A stretch of DNA of 64,000 nucleotides from Henriciella marina DSM 19595 (GTDB lineage Bacteria; Pseudomonadota; Alphaproteobacteria; Caulobacterales; Hyphomonadaceae). Shown one piece after another: positions 52,231-61,547 of the stretch (the first letter of the stretch is position 1; every line of letters begins with the position of its first letter). The DNA lies in NCBI RefSeq assembly GCF_000376805.1, contig NZ_AQXT01000002.1, positions 1,674,001 to 1,738,000 on the forward strand, written 5' to 3'. The notes under the pieces are model-generated. The model was not told the DNA's origin, ran no database searches, and saw only the letters and a list, made by a program, of their open reading frames with translations. The translations under genes were made by a program, and so were the position numbers.

Positions 52231-53184
52231 ATGACGAAACCCTTGCGCCTCGCCTTCATGGGAAGCCCAGATTTCTCCGTGCCCGTGCTCGCCGCCCTGA
52301 TCGAGGCGGGCCATGACATCGTCTGCGTCTATTCCCAACCGCCCCGCCCGGCTGGACGCGGCAAGAAGCTGACACCCACACCCGTCCACCGCTATGCCGA
52401 GGAGAACGGCATTGAGGTCCGCACGCCAAAATCCCTCAAAAGCGAGGACGAGAAGGCCGCATTCGCTGCACTGGATCTCGATGCAGCGGTCGTCGTTGCC
52501 TATGGCCTCATCCTGCCGCAGGCGATCCTCGATGCACCGCGCCTCGGCTGCATGAACCTTCACGCCTCGCTCCTGCCGCGCTGGCGTGGGGCGGCCCCGA
52601 TCCAGCGGGCGATCATGGCAGGCGACAAGATAACCGGCGTTCAGGCGATGATGATGGAAGCTGGTCTGGACACCGGCCCGGTCCTCGCCACCGAAACAAC
52701 GGAAATCGCGCTGGATGAGACCGCAGGCTCTCTCCATGACAGGCTATCGGCACTTGGTGCACAGCTTGCGCCCCGCGCGCTTGAAGGCCTCGCCGGGGGG
52801 ATGCTGACGCCAGAGCCGCAAAGCGAAGACGGCGTCACCTATGCTGCAAAGCTCACCGCCGCTGACCAGCGCATCGACTGGTCCCACAACGCGCCAGAGA
52901 TTGACCAGCAGATCCGCGGCCTCTCGCCCTTTCCCGGCGCCTGGTTTCACTGGACCCCCGAAGACGCCAGTAAACCGCTTCGCATCAAGGCGCTGATGAG
53001 CGAATATGTCGAACACGCCCATGATGAGCCACCCGGCACGCTGCTCGATGACGAATTGCTGGCGGCTTGCGGCGGCGGCAAGGCTGTGCGCCTCAAACGC
53101 CTGCAAAAGCCCGGCTCCCGCGCGATGGACGCAGAGGACTTCCTGCGCGGCAACGCCATCAAGGCGGGGGCATCCTTCGAATGA
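52231..53184 (+). CDS. fmt: Methionyl-tRNA formyltransferase
   Basis: Formylates initiator Met-tRNA. N-terminal formyltransferase domain with [12 protein letters not shown] (9-20), the catalytic-site region [18 protein letters not shown], and a C-terminal Fmt domain. Length 317. It overlaps the downstream acetyltransferase gene by ATGA. Partner of def by function and position. Confidence 0.95.
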   Translation: MTKPLRLAFMGSPDFSVPVLAALIEAGHDIVCVYSQPPRPAGRGKKLTPTPVHRYAEENGIEVRTPKSLKSEDEKAAFAALDLDAAVVVAYGLILPQAILDAPRLGCMNLHASLLPRWRGAAPIQRAIMAGDKITGVQAMMMEAGLDTGPVLATETTEIALDETAGSLHDRLSALGAQLAPRALEGLAGGMLTPEPQSEDGVTYAAKLTAADQRIDWSHNAPEIDQQIRGLSPFPGAWFHWTPEDASKPLRIKALMSEYVEHAHDEPPGTLLDDELLAACGGGKAVRLKRLQKPGSRAMDAEDFLRGNAIKAGASFE

Positions 53185-53678
53185 GCCTGAAGATCCGCGA
53201 CGCCGCGCCAGCCGACATGGACGCCATTTCTGCTCTCAATGACGCCGCCTTCGGCACGCCGGATGAGGGCGTCATCACCCGCCAGCTTGCCCACGATGAC
53301 GACAGCCTCGTCTCACTTGTCGCTGAGGATGAAGACGGCCGACTGATCGGCCATATCGAATTCTTCCGCATCCTGGTGAATGGCAAGGATGTCGCCGCCG
53401 GCCTCGGCCTGATGTGCGCGGCACCCGGCCACCAGAGAAAAGGCGTCGGTTACGCCCTCATCAAGGCGGGCATGCCACGCGTCGAGCAGCTCGGCCGCCA
53501 GATCGTCTTCGTGCTTGGCCATCCAGACTATTATCCGCGCTTCGGCTTTCATCCAGCCGTCGCCGCCCGCTATAAAGCCCCCTGGTCCGGCGAGGCGTTC
53601 ATGGCGATTGAGCTTTTCGAAACCGCGCCGCGTTCTGGCACCCTCACCTATCCGCGCGCCTTCATGGAAACGGTATGA
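53181..53678 (+). CDS. GNAT-family N-acetyltransferase (YhbS-like)
   Basis: 165-residue acetyltransferase. The acetyl-CoA loop is represented by [16 protein letters not shown] and the end by [16 protein letters not shown], characteristic of YhbS-like members. ATG 53181 overlaps the fmt stop; the frame upstream lies inside fmt. It overlaps truA by four bases. Substrate unknown. Confidence 0.85.
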   Translation: MSLKIRDAAPADMDAISALNDAAFGTPDEGVITRQLAHDDDSLVSLVAEDEDGRLIGHIEFFRILVNGKDVAAGLGLMCAAPGHQRKGVGYALIKAGMPRVEQLGRQIVFVLGHPDYYPRFGFHPAVAARYKAPWSGEAFMAIELFETAPRSGTLTYPRAFMETV

Positions 53679-54427
53679 GCCAGCGTCTCCGCCTCCTCAT
53701 CGAATATGATGGCCGCCCCTATAATGGCTGGCAGCGCCAGGATGGGCAGCCCACCGTTCAGGCCGCGCTGGAACGCGCCGCCGAAGCTCTCGACGGGCAG
53801 CCTGTCGTGGTCCAGGGCGCCGGGCGCACGGATACAGGCGTTCACGCCACCGGACAGGTCGCGCATCTCGAACTTCAGACACCGCGCCCTGTCCGCAAAC
53901 TGGCCGACGCCCTCAACCATCACCTTCGACCCGATCCGGTCGCCGTGTTGAAAGTCGAGGAGGTCGATGAGAGCTTCCACGCCCGCTTCAGCGCAACCGG
54001 CCGCGCCTATCGCTACATCATCCAGACACGCCGCGCGCACCTTACTTTTGATCGTGGCCTCATCTGGCGCACGCCCTTCAAGCTCGACGTCGCCGCCATG
54101 CAGGAGGCGGCAAACCACCTTCTCGGCCAGCATGATTTCACCACCTTCCGTGATACGGCCTGCCAGGCAAAAAGCCCTGTAAAGACGCTCGACACGCTGG
54201 AGGTTTTCCGCCTCGCCGACCGGATCGAGATCACCACAACCGCACGCAGCTATCTGCACAGGCAGGTCCGCTCCATCACCGGCAGCCTGCTTGAGGTTGG
54301 CCGCGGCATGCAGAAGCCCGGCTGGATGAAAGAGATACTGGAAGCCCGCGACCGCACCACGTGCGGTCCGGTTGCCCCCGCCGACGGGCTATACCTGGAA
54401 CGCGTCATGTATGATGGGGACGGCTGA
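53675..54427 (+). CDS. truA: tRNA pseudouridine(38-40) synthase
   Basis: Makes pseudouridine in the anticodon stem-loop. Catalytic Asp53 lies in AGRTDTGVHA. EYDGRPYNGWQRQ near the N-terminus and the C-terminal RSYLHRQVRSITGSLLEVGRG are typical. Length 250. It overlaps the acetyltransferase gene and ends one base before the ATPase gene. Confidence 0.95.
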   Translation: MSQRLRLLIEYDGRPYNGWQRQDGQPTVQAALERAAEALDGQPVVVQGAGRTDTGVHATGQVAHLELQTPRPVRKLADALNHHLRPDPVAVLKVEEVDESFHARFSATGRAYRYIIQTRRAHLTFDRGLIWRTPFKLDVAAMQEAANHLLGQHDFTTFRDTACQAKSPVKTLDTLEVFRLADRIEITTTARSYLHRQVRSITGSLLEVGRGMQKPGWMKEILEARDRTTCGPVAPADGLYLERVMYDGDG

Positions 54428-54428
54428 C

Positions 54429-54983
54429 ATGGACCGGCGCCGGATCGTGATTTCCGGCTGCTCATCGGGCGGCAAGTCCACACTGCTGAAAGAGCTTGGC
54501 GCGCGCGGCTTTATGACGGTCGAAGAACCCGGCCGCCAGATCGTCCGTGAAGCACTGGAGACCGGTTCGGATGCCTTGCCCTGGGTCAATCCGGAGGCCT
54601 TCGTGCGCCGGGCGATCGAGATCGCCGCCGAAAGCCTGCGCGCCGTACAGGACAGAAGCGGCCCCGTCTTTTTCGACCGCTCGGCCGTCGATGCACTCGC
54701 CCATTTCGAACGGCTGTCCATCGACACACCAGCTGACCTCAAATCGCTTGGCGAGGCGTGTCTCTATGACCGTACCGTTTTCTTCGCACCGCCCTGGGCT
54801 GAGCTCTATGTTCAGGATGAGGAACGCCCGCTACCTTTCGAGGAAGCGGTGCGCGAGTACGACTGGCTACGCATCGCCTATCCAGCGCGCGGGTATCGCC
54901 TTCTCGACCTGCCGCAAACGAGCGTTGAGGCCCGTGCAGAGTTTGTTTTGAGGTCTCTGGGGCTACCGCACATAAATCGGTGA
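54429..54983 (+). CDS. AAA-type P-loop NTPase, kinase-like
   Basis: 184-residue P-loop protein: Walker A GCSSGGKST (K16), FMTVEEPGRQIV, VFFDRSAVDALAHFERL and APPWAELYVQDEERPLPFEEAVREYDWLR in parts, the pattern of the small AAA_28 family, which resembles nucleotide kinases. Substrate unknown. ATG 54429 sits one base after the truA stop and is coupled to it. No other start gives a sensible N-terminus. Confidence 0.7.
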   Translation: MDRRRIVISGCSSGGKSTLLKELGARGFMTVEEPGRQIVREALETGSDALPWVNPEAFVRRAIEIAAESLRAVQDRSGPVFFDRSAVDALAHFERLSIDTPADLKSLGEACLYDRTVFFAPPWAELYVQDEERPLPFEEAVREYDWLRIAYPARGYRLLDLPQTSVEARAEFVLRSLGLPHINR

Positions 54984-54996
54984 CATGTCAGGAAGT

Positions 54997-55088
54997 CGTC
55001 ATCCCGGTTTTGGCGCAGCCAAACACCGGGACCCAGAACGCTTCGGATAGATGGGGCCCGGCTCTCCCTGCGGTCGGCCGGGATGACG
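54997..55088. repeat. 92-bp palindromic intergenic repeat
   Basis: CGTCATCCCGG (54997-55007) and CCGGGATGACG (55078-55088) are perfect 11-bp inverted repeats, enclosing ACCGGGACCCAG and GGGCCCGG segments. This is a sequence type common between genes in Alphaproteobacteria. Confidence 0.7.
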
Positions 55089-55113
55089 AAAATTTAGCGG
55101 GCGAGCGCGGGCT

Positions 55114-56055
55114 TCAATAACCGCGCGCGACGTCTACATCCGCCTCAACCGTCACACCCGCGAGCCGCCTCTCCAGCAGTTCGAGAAGGCGTGCCTGCCC
55201 GTCTCCAGGCAGCGTCAGCCCGGACACGTGCGGCGTCACAGTGACCCGGTTATCGCTCCAGAACCAGTGCCCGGGGTCCAGCGGCTCATCGCGGAAAACG
55301 TCCAGCACGGCATGATCCACCCTGCCGCTATCAAGCGCTGCCTTCAGCGCCTCTTCATCCAGCGTCGCTCCGCGCCCGACATTGATGAAGAGCGCACCGT
55401 CCAGCTTGTCGAAAACATCCGCGCCAATGGCGCTATCAGTGTGCGGCGTGAAGGGCAGCGCCCCGACAACGATCTTCGCCGCGGCGCCAGCCGACAAATC
55501 CGCCAGACGCATCACTTTATCGAAGCCTTTCGCAGGCCTGCCAGTCCGTGACAGGCCCAGCACTGGCGCCTGCAGCCCCTTGAAAGCCCCCGCAACGCCC
55601 TGCCCAATGGATCCAGTGCCGATCACCGCGACCTGCGTCTCGAACAGATAGGCAGGGGCCGCGCGCTCCCGGTCCCAATCGCGCGCCTCTTCCAGCGTCC
55701 GGCGTAGCGCCATCTTCTGCAGCCAGGATAGCGCATATGCGGCGCAATACTCGCCAATCTGTTGGCCCATCCGGCCGGTCGTGCGGGTGACAAGCGGGGC
55801 AGGTTCAATGCCCGCAAACGCCTTACAGATCGCGTCCACGCCCGCCCCGACACAATGCACCCAGCCATATTTGGAAAGGTCCTCATCCTCAGGCGGATAG
55901 AAGGTTACGAGCACCTTCTGGGGCCGATCGCTCTCCATGGGCCCGCGAAACACTTCGACGCTGGGAAACGCCTCGCGCACGGCCTGCTCCAGCCCGTCGC
56001 CCTGGCTAGAATGAATGCGCACAGCGATGTCAGTCTCGGCCACAGGCGTGCTCAA
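55114..56055 (-). CDS. D-2-hydroxyacid dehydrogenase, GhrA-like
   Basis: NAD(P)H-dependent reductase of glyoxylate or hydroxypyruvate, by family. Rossmann motif VAVIGTGSIGQGVAGAFKG (about 143-161), NVGRGATLDEEALKAALD, and HVSGLT with the catalytic His near residue 280. Length 313. Start TTG 56055 overlaps the stop of the acetyltransferase gene. Last gene of a four-gene minus-strand operon. Confidence 0.85.
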   Translation of the reverse strand: MSTPVAETDIAVRIHSSQGDGLEQAVREAFPSVEVFRGPMESDRPQKVLVTFYPPEDEDLSKYGWVHCVGAGVDAICKAFAGIEPAPLVTRTTGRMGQQIGEYCAAYALSWLQKMALRRTLEEARDWDRERAAPAYLFETQVAVIGTGSIGQGVAGAFKGLQAPVLGLSRTGRPAKGFDKVMRLADLSAGAAAKIVVGALPFTPHTDSAIGADVFDKLDGALFINVGRGATLDEEALKAALDSGRVDHAVLDVFRDEPLDPGHWFWSDNRVTVTPHVSGLTLPGDGQARLLELLERRLAGVTVEADVDVARGY

Positions 56056-56519
56056 AGCAGCTTCTCCATCTTCCAGTTATGGAGCGCCACCCCATCAATT
56101 TCGAGCGGTCGGCGCAACACTGTGGCATAGCCCGCCCGCGCAAAAACCGGCCGGGCCGTTTCGCTGGCTTCAGTGTGAAGGCGCGCCATGCCCGCCTTGC
56201 GCGCCTCGGTCTCGATCGCGGCGAGCAACGCGCTGGCGACGCCGCGGCCCGCATGACCCGGATGGCAATAGAGCATGTCGACATGGCCATCGGCTTCCAG
56301 ATCGCTGAATGCGATAGCAGTGTCCGTTTCGTCTACCGCGATGAATGTCGCCCGCCCATCGCTATACTTCTCGTGCAGGCGAGCAGCGGTGACGCGTGTC
56401 CCGGACCAGACTGCCACCTGTTCAGCTGTATAGTCCCGGCTTCCCAGCTGAAGGATTGCGGCGCGGAATATCTCTTCCAGACGCGCGGCATCGCACGCCC
56501 GGTAAGTACGGAGTTTCAC
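56052..56519 (-). CDS. GNAT-family N-acetyltransferase
   Basis: 155-residue acetyltransferase with the acetyl-CoA loop HPGHAGRGVASALL (about 90-103) and a typical C-terminal end HTEASETARPVFARAGY. It overlaps both neighbours by four bases (ATGA and TTGA), so the operon is translationally coupled. Substrate unknown. Confidence 0.85.
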   Translation of the reverse strand: MKLRTYRACDAARLEEIFRAAILQLGSRDYTAEQVAVWSGTRVTAARLHEKYSDGRATFIAVDETDTAIAFSDLEADGHVDMLYCHPGHAGRGVASALLAAIETEARKAGMARLHTEASETARPVFARAGYATVLRRPLEIDGVALHNWKMEKLL

Positions 56520-57343
56520 GGAAGGTGCCGCTCAATCCAGCTCAGAATGACTGCAAGCGCCCTGTCGCGCTCGGTATCATTGAGCAGCTCATGATAACCG
56601 CCCTCGAACACATCCAGCGTCTTGTCCGCGACCGGCACCGTCTCGAAGAATTTCTGAGAGCCTTCAATCGGCGTCAGCTGGTCCGCATCGCCATGCACCA
56701 GCAGCACCGGCACCTGCCAGTTTTCGAATTTCGGCCACGCCCGCTCCAGCACTTTCACCGCGGTTGCGCCAAGACGCGCAGCTGGCGGCTTGGTGATGAC
56801 ATCGGGATTATTCCTGTAAGCATCGACCACCGCCGCATCACGAGAGATCGCATCAGCCTCCAGCGGCGGGGTGAGGCGCGCGGTCGGCGCGATCATCGCA
56901 ATGAAGCCCGCAATCGCCTTCAGGAAAGGGCTCAGCTCGATCTTCAAAGCGGGCGCGCTCAGCACAACGCCAGCAACACCCTTGCCATCTTCGGCAACGC
57001 TCGCAGCCGTGATCAACCCGCCGAGCGAATGACCGAACAGCACGATGGGCAGGCTCTCCAGCGATAATGCCTCACGCGCCATCTGGTGGTGGTGCACAGC
57101 CTGCTTCATATCGGTTGCCCCGCGCGGGCCGGGCGAGGCGCCATGCCCCTGCGCATCGAAGGCGAAGACACTGACACCGGCGGCATTCAGCGCCGGGATC
57201 AGCTGGTTGTACTGGGCCACATAGCGCGTCGCATACTCGCCATAGCCGTGCATCAGCAGAAGGTTCGCACGCGCGCCCTCGACCCGCCACGCATAGCCCG
57301 CCACCCGCGCCCCGAACCGCCAGACCTCTGCATCCACCGCCAT
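56516..57343 (-). CDS. Alpha/beta hydrolase, monoacylglycerol-lipase-like
   Basis: 275-residue hydrolase beginning MAVDAEVWRFGARVAG. LLMHGYGEYATRY is the oxyanion region (HGxGE as in lysophospholipases), VLFGHSLGGLI the nucleophile, VHGDADQLTPI the Asp and GGYHELLND the catalytic His. ATG 57343 was chosen because upstream sequence is not hydrolase-like. Probably acts on a lipid ester. Confidence 0.85.
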   Translation of the reverse strand: MAVDAEVWRFGARVAGYAWRVEGARANLLLMHGYGEYATRYVAQYNQLIPALNAAGVSVFAFDAQGHGASPGPRGATDMKQAVHHHQMAREALSLESLPIVLFGHSLGGLITAASVAEDGKGVAGVVLSAPALKIELSPFLKAIAGFIAMIAPTARLTPPLEADAISRDAAVVDAYRNNPDVITKPPAARLGATAVKVLERAWPKFENWQVPVLLVHGDADQLTPIEGSQKFFETVPVADKTLDVFEGGYHELLNDTERDRALAVILSWIERHLP

Positions 57344-57368
57344 CAGCCCTGTCCTTTTGCTCGTCCGC

Positions 57369-57851
57369 CTAGCGAATGTTTTCCAGCAGCAGCTCCAGCG
57401 CCTCGCGCGCAAAGAGCTCCATATTTGTCACCCGGTCGCTGAGCCCGGTTTCGAGCGTGCGGGAAATCTCGATGCCCTCGCCGACCAGCGCCACGCAGGT
57501 ATGTCCCGCAGCGTCGCCATAGCCATTGCCGGACGGCCCCGCTGCGCCTGTCTCACAAAGTCCCCAATCGGCCCGCAATTTCTCGCGTATCGTGCCCGCC
57601 AGAAAGCGCGCATAGGGCTCACTCGATGAGCGCATGTCGCCAAGGTCGTCCTTCGATAGCCCCAGCAATCCGCGAAACGCGGCTGGCGCATAGATAACCC
57701 CGCCGCCGCGATAATAGGCCGAGGCCCCGGACTGTGCGAGCAAGGCCGCAGAGACAAGGCCGCCGCTGGAAGACTCAGAAACGCCGATGGTCTGACGGCG
57801 CGCTTTCAGGATAGTGCCGATCTCTTCGGCAAGGGGGAGCAAATCATTCAT
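57369..57851 (-). CDS. CinA C-terminal-domain nicotinamide-nucleotide amidase (PncC-like)
   Basis: 160-residue stand-alone CinA C-terminal domain. Motifs VSESSSGGLVSAALLAQSGASAYYRGG (in parts) and GAAGPSGNGYGDAAGHTC match PncC, which deamidates NMN in NAD recycling. ATG 57851 starts the domain. It is the first gene of the minus-strand operon and lies 25 bp before the hydrolase gene. NAD link with the NrtR-like gene is only thematic. Confidence 0.85.
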   Translation of the reverse strand: MNDLLPLAEEIGTILKARRQTIGVSESSSGGLVSAALLAQSGASAYYRGGGVIYAPAAFRGLLGLSKDDLGDMRSSSEPYARFLAGTIREKLRADWGLCETGAAGPSGNGYGDAAGHTCVALVGEGIEISRTLETGLSDRVTNMELFAREALELLLENIR

Positions 57852-57960
57852 TTGCCCATCAAGCCGCTTCCCGATGTGCATTGCAAGCTTCCCCCGCGCG
57901 AGCTTGCACCGCGCCGCAGCTTCAACCATCTATCTGCGGCAAACAGATAAGGGCCAGGCG

Positions 57961-58458
57961 ATGCGCTATTTCGAAGATCTTGAACCCGGAACAATCACCC
58001 ACTCACCGCGCAGCTATCAGGTGACGCGCGAGGAGGTGATCGACTTTGCCTCGAAATACGATCCTCAGCCGTTCCACCTCGACGACGAAGCCGCCAAGCA
58101 GACTTTCTTTGGCCGCCTCTCGGCCTCTGGCTGGCACACTGCTGCCATGACGATGCGCCTGATGGTCGAGACGATGCAGGACGGCGAACCCCAGGCCGGC
58201 CTCGGCTCTCCCGGCATCGATGAGTTGAAATGGATCAAGCCGGTCTATCCGGGCGATGAAATCCGCATCGAGATGGAGCTTATCTCCAAGCGCCGCATGA
58301 AGAGCCGCCCTGAAATGGGCCTCAGCCGCTCTGAAAACCGCGTCTACAACCAGAATGACGAGTTGGTGATGCGCTTCATCGGCAACGGCCTCATTCAGGT
58401 GCGCGACCCCGAAGCTCCGATAGAAGACGCGCCGATAGAAGAAGAGCCAGCCTCATGA
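57961..58458 (+). CDS. MaoC-family (R)-specific enoyl-CoA hydratase-like protein
   Basis: 165-residue hotdog hydratase. The catalytic Asp/His region is DPQPFHLDDEAA, followed by FFGRLSASGWHTAAM; the end carries acidic repeats (EDAPIEEEPAS). Would hydrate enoyl-CoA or a related thioester. ATG 57961 follows GGCCAGGCG. It overlaps the next gene by ATGA. Confidence 0.88.
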   Translation: MRYFEDLEPGTITHSPRSYQVTREEVIDFASKYDPQPFHLDDEAAKQTFFGRLSASGWHTAAMTMRLMVETMQDGEPQAGLGSPGIDELKWIKPVYPGDEIRIEMELISKRRMKSRPEMGLSRSENRVYNQNDELVMRFIGNGLIQVRDPEAPIEDAPIEEEPAS

Positions 58459-59297
58459 GCAAGCCCGAGGACATCCGCGCCCAGCAACAGGCCCACTGGG
58501 ACGGCGCTGGCGGAGAAGGCTGGGTCGAGGCGCAGGCCATCATGGATGCGATGTTCTCAAACATCGAGGACCGCCTCGCCGAGACCGCACGAGAAAGCCG
58601 CGCCAATAATATACTCGACATTGGCTGTGGCACGGGCGCGGTCTCTCTTGCTGCGGCAAAGGCTGCGCCGTCGGCTCATCTGACCGGTATCGACATTTCC
58701 GGCCCCATGCTCGCGCTAGCCAGGACCCGTGCGGCCGACGCAGACATCAAGGCCGACTTCATCAAGGCCGACGCAGAATCCCACGCGTTCGAACCCGGCC
58801 GGTTCGGCTGCATGATCTCGCGCTTCGGCGTCATGTTCTTCGCCGATCCGGTACGCGCTTTCACAAACCTGAAATCCGCCTGCGCACCCAGCGGCGTTTT
58901 GCATGTCTATGCCTGGCGCCGTCCTGCCGACAACGCCTTCATGACGACGGGCACACGCGCTGCCGCCCCCTTACTGAACGAGATGCCCAAACGCGAGCAA
59001 AACGCGCCCGGCCAGTTCGGGTTTGAAGATGAGGCCTATGTCCGCTCCATCCTCGAAAGGTCAGGCTGGACCGACATAGAGATCACCGCAGAAGACGTGC
59101 CATGCAGTTTCCCGGCCCGCGATCTGGATCTCTTCCTCACCAGGCTCGGGCCGCTACCAAGACTGCTCGAGATGAACCCCGATGCCGATGAGGAGGCTGT
59201 CCGCTCTGCGGTGCGCGAGGCCTACCAGGCCTATATCGTCGGCGATGAGGTCCGCTACACCGCAGGCTGCTGGTCGATCCGCGCGCATCGCAGCTGA
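58455..59297 (+). CDS. SAM-dependent methyltransferase
   Basis: 280-residue class I methyltransferase. Motif I DIGCGTGAVSLAAA (about 55-68), IDISGPMLALAR (motif II region) and CMISRFGVMFFADPVRAF as post-motif. The C-terminal part is a methyltransferase substrate cap. Substrate unknown. Start overlaps the MaoC stop, so the pair is co-expressed. Confidence 0.85.
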   Translation: MSKPEDIRAQQQAHWDGAGGEGWVEAQAIMDAMFSNIEDRLAETARESRANNILDIGCGTGAVSLAAAKAAPSAHLTGIDISGPMLALARTRAADADIKADFIKADAESHAFEPGRFGCMISRFGVMFFADPVRAFTNLKSACAPSGVLHVYAWRRPADNAFMTTGTRAAAPLLNEMPKREQNAPGQFGFEDEAYVRSILERSGWTDIEITAEDVPCSFPARDLDLFLTRLGPLPRLLEMNPDADEEAVRSAVREAYQAYIVGDEVRYTAGCWSIRAHRS

Positions 59298-59373
59298 TCT
59301 GATCCCCACCGGAACACTGAAGTCCCGAGCGCATTCAGGACGGGTAACCCGCTTGGGCTGAAGGGGCACACAT

Positions 59374-60384
59374 ATCTCTACACAGATTGCCATTATCGTC
59401 TTCCTGACGGCGACCTTCGTCATCGCGCTCGCAGGCATCCGCATCATCTCCACCGCAGACAGGCTCGCTGACCGCACAGGCCTTGGCGAAGCTGTCTTTG
59501 GCGGCGTACTTCTCGGCGCCAGCACCTCACTCTCGGGTATTGTCACATCGCTGACGGCCGCCTCTGCAGGAATGGCCTCCCTTGCCGTTTCGAACGCCGT
59601 TGGCGGCATCGCGGCGCAGACAGCCTTTCTTGTTTTCGCCGACCTCATCTACAAGCGCGTCAATCTCGAACACGCCGCCGCCGACGCCAACAATATGCTG
59701 ATGGCGGCGATGCTGGTCCTCCTGATGATGCTGCCGCTCGCCGCGAATTTTGCGCCCGAGATCGCGATCTTCGGCGTCCACCCTGTCTCTGTATTGCTCT
59801 TTGCGGTCTATTTCTTTGGGACGCGCGCCGCGATCCAGCTGCGCGACCGGCCCATGTGGAACCCCCGCCAGACAGACGATACGCGTGAGGACGACCCCGA
59901 CGAGGAAGAGGCCCAGATCCACAGCCTGCCAGTGATGATCGCCATCTTTGTCGGCCTCAGCCTGGTGCTTGCTGCCTGCGGCTATGCTATCGCCGAATCC
60001 GGCGCGGTCATCTCAAACAATCTCGGTATTTCGCAGACCGTCGTCGGCGGGCTTCTGACGGCCGTCGCCACCTCCCTGCCAGAGCTTGTCACGACGCTGG
60101 CGGCCGTCCGGCGCGGTGCGCTCCAGCTTGCCGTTGGCGGCATCATTGGCGGCAATACGTTCGACGTGCTCTTCCTGTCGCTATCGGACATCGCTTACCG
60201 CGACGGGTCCATCTATCATGCGATGACGCAAGCCGATGCGTTGATGCTGGTCGGCGCAAGCGTCATCACGACGATCCTCCTCATGGGGCTTATCCTGCGC
60301 GAACGCCGCGGTATCGGTTTTGAAGGTCTCGGCATCCTCGCCGCCTATATCGGCCTCATCGCGATACAGGTCTCGATCGGCTAA
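59374..60384 (+). CDS. Na+/Ca2+ exchanger (CaCA family), non-standard start
   Basis: Inner-membrane cation exchanger with two alpha repeats: LGASTSLSGIVTSLT (about 48-62) and AVATSLPELVTTLAAV (about 229-244), about ten helices and a cytoplasmic acidic loop (DDTREDDPDEEEAQ). The frame is open from 59362. The first two helices and the first alpha repeat lie before the first ATG (59572), so that start would break the fold. AAGGGG at 59361-59366 sits seven bases before ATC 59374. I annotate ATC as start; a mutated ATG is the alternative. Length 336 fits the family. Confidence 0.75.
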   Translation: MSTQIAIIVFLTATFVIALAGIRIISTADRLADRTGLGEAVFGGVLLGASTSLSGIVTSLTAASAGMASLAVSNAVGGIAAQTAFLVFADLIYKRVNLEHAAADANNMLMAAMLVLLMMLPLAANFAPEIAIFGVHPVSVLLFAVYFFGTRAAIQLRDRPMWNPRQTDDTREDDPDEEEAQIHSLPVMIAIFVGLSLVLAACGYAIAESGAVISNNLGISQTVVGGLLTAVATSLPELVTTLAAVRRGALQLAVGGIIGGNTFDVLFLSLSDIAYRDGSIYHAMTQADALMLVGASVITTILLMGLILRERRGIGFEGLGILAAYIGLIAIQVSIG

Positions 60385-60602
60385 GGTGACAGCTCGGGTG
60401 CGCGCCCCGTATTGAAGCGCTTGCGATAACCATGGGGCGCGACCCCTGCGATATCGCGAAAAGCCGTCCGGAATGTCTCTACCGATCCAAAGCCGCACTG
60501 ATGGCCGACCCGGCCTACGCCCCGGCGCTCCTGCTGATGGAAGAATACCGCCACCGCGGCCCTCAGGCGAAATAGCCTGGCCGGGCTATATGAGGCTGAA
60601 AA
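60381..60602 (-). pseudogene. Truncated AraC-type regulator remnant
   Basis: The minus-strand frame ends with GHQCGFGSVETFRTAFRDIAG and PHGYRKRF, the second helix-turn-helix and end of an AraC-family activator (GlxA/FtrA-like). Only about 70 residues remain; upstream lies dapD with no AraC N-terminus. The stop overlaps the exchanger stop by 4 bp (CTAA). It fills the gap between the exchanger and dapD genes. Confidence 0.65.
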
Positions 60603-60618
60603 GATCGCCCGCCCGGCC

Positions 60619-61449
60619 CTACGGCCGCAACAGTTCGTTGATGCCGACCTTGCTGCGCGTGCGCTCGTCGACCGTCTTGATGATGACCGCGCAGTAGAGG
60701 CCCGGACCCTTGCCATCGGCAGCAGGCATGCTGCCAGGCACGATCACCGAATAAGGTGGCACTTCGCCCATGACGACTTCGCCGGTCGTGCGGTGCACGA
60801 TCTTGGTCGACTGGCTAAGGAACGTGCCCATCGCGAGAACCGAGCCTTCGCGCACGATCACGCCTTCGGCAACTTCAGCGCGCGCGCCAATGAAGCAATT
60901 GTCCTCGATAATGGTCGGGTTCGCCTGCAGCGGCTCAAGCACGCCGCCAATACCAGCGCCGCCGGACAGGTGCACATTCTTGCCAATCTGCGCACACGAG
61001 CCGACCGTCGCCCAGGTGTCGACCATCGTGCCTTCATCAACGTACGCGCCGATGTTCACGAAAGACGGCATCAGCACGACGCCCGACGCAATATAAGAGC
61101 CACGCCGCGCCACAGCGTTCGGTACGGCGCGCAGGCCCGAGGACGCAAAATCATCGCTCGTCCAGCCGTCGAACTTGCTCGGCACCTTGTCCCACCAGGT
61201 CGAGCCATCAGGCCCGCCCTTGATCGGGCCGTTGGCATTGAGGCGGAATGACAGGAGCACGGCCTTCTTCAGCCATTGATGCACGATCCAGTCGCCACGT
61301 GCGCCCTTCTCGGCAACGCGCGCCTTGCCGCTGTCGAGCATGGCAAGCGCCTCTTCGACAGCATCGCGGACCTCGCCTTTCGTGTCTGTCGAGACACTGG
61401 CGCGGTCTTCCCAGGCCTGTTCAATCGCGGTTTCGAGGGCTGCAGTCAT
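60619..61449 (-). CDS. dapD: Tetrahydrodipicolinate N-succinyltransferase
   Basis: Lysine/diaminopimelate pathway enzyme, succinyl-CoA dependent. Left-handed beta-helix repeats ([46 protein letters not shown], in parts) and the conserved end [17 protein letters not shown]. Length 276. ATG 61449. Diaminopimelate made here would feed cell-wall synthesis, with the PBP at 17176. The gap 61450-61547 holds nothing seen. Confidence 0.95.
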   Translation of the reverse strand: MTAALETAIEQAWEDRASVSTDTKGEVRDAVEEALAMLDSGKARVAEKGARGDWIVHQWLKKAVLLSFRLNANGPIKGGPDGSTWWDKVPSKFDGWTSDDFASSGLRAVPNAVARRGSYIASGVVLMPSFVNIGAYVDEGTMVDTWATVGSCAQIGKNVHLSGGAGIGGVLEPLQANPTIIEDNCFIGARAEVAEGVIVREGSVLAMGTFLSQSTKIVHRTTGEVVMGEVPPYSVIVPGSMPAADGKGPGLYCAVIIKTVDERTRSKVGINELLRP

Positions 61450-61547
61450 GGCGGTCTCCGTCCTGTTCTTATAGCCCGCGTCTTCAAGCGCGATTGAGCC
61501 GGATGGGCAAGACCTTCCAGTGTCGCGCTGTCAGTACGATCAGGCTT

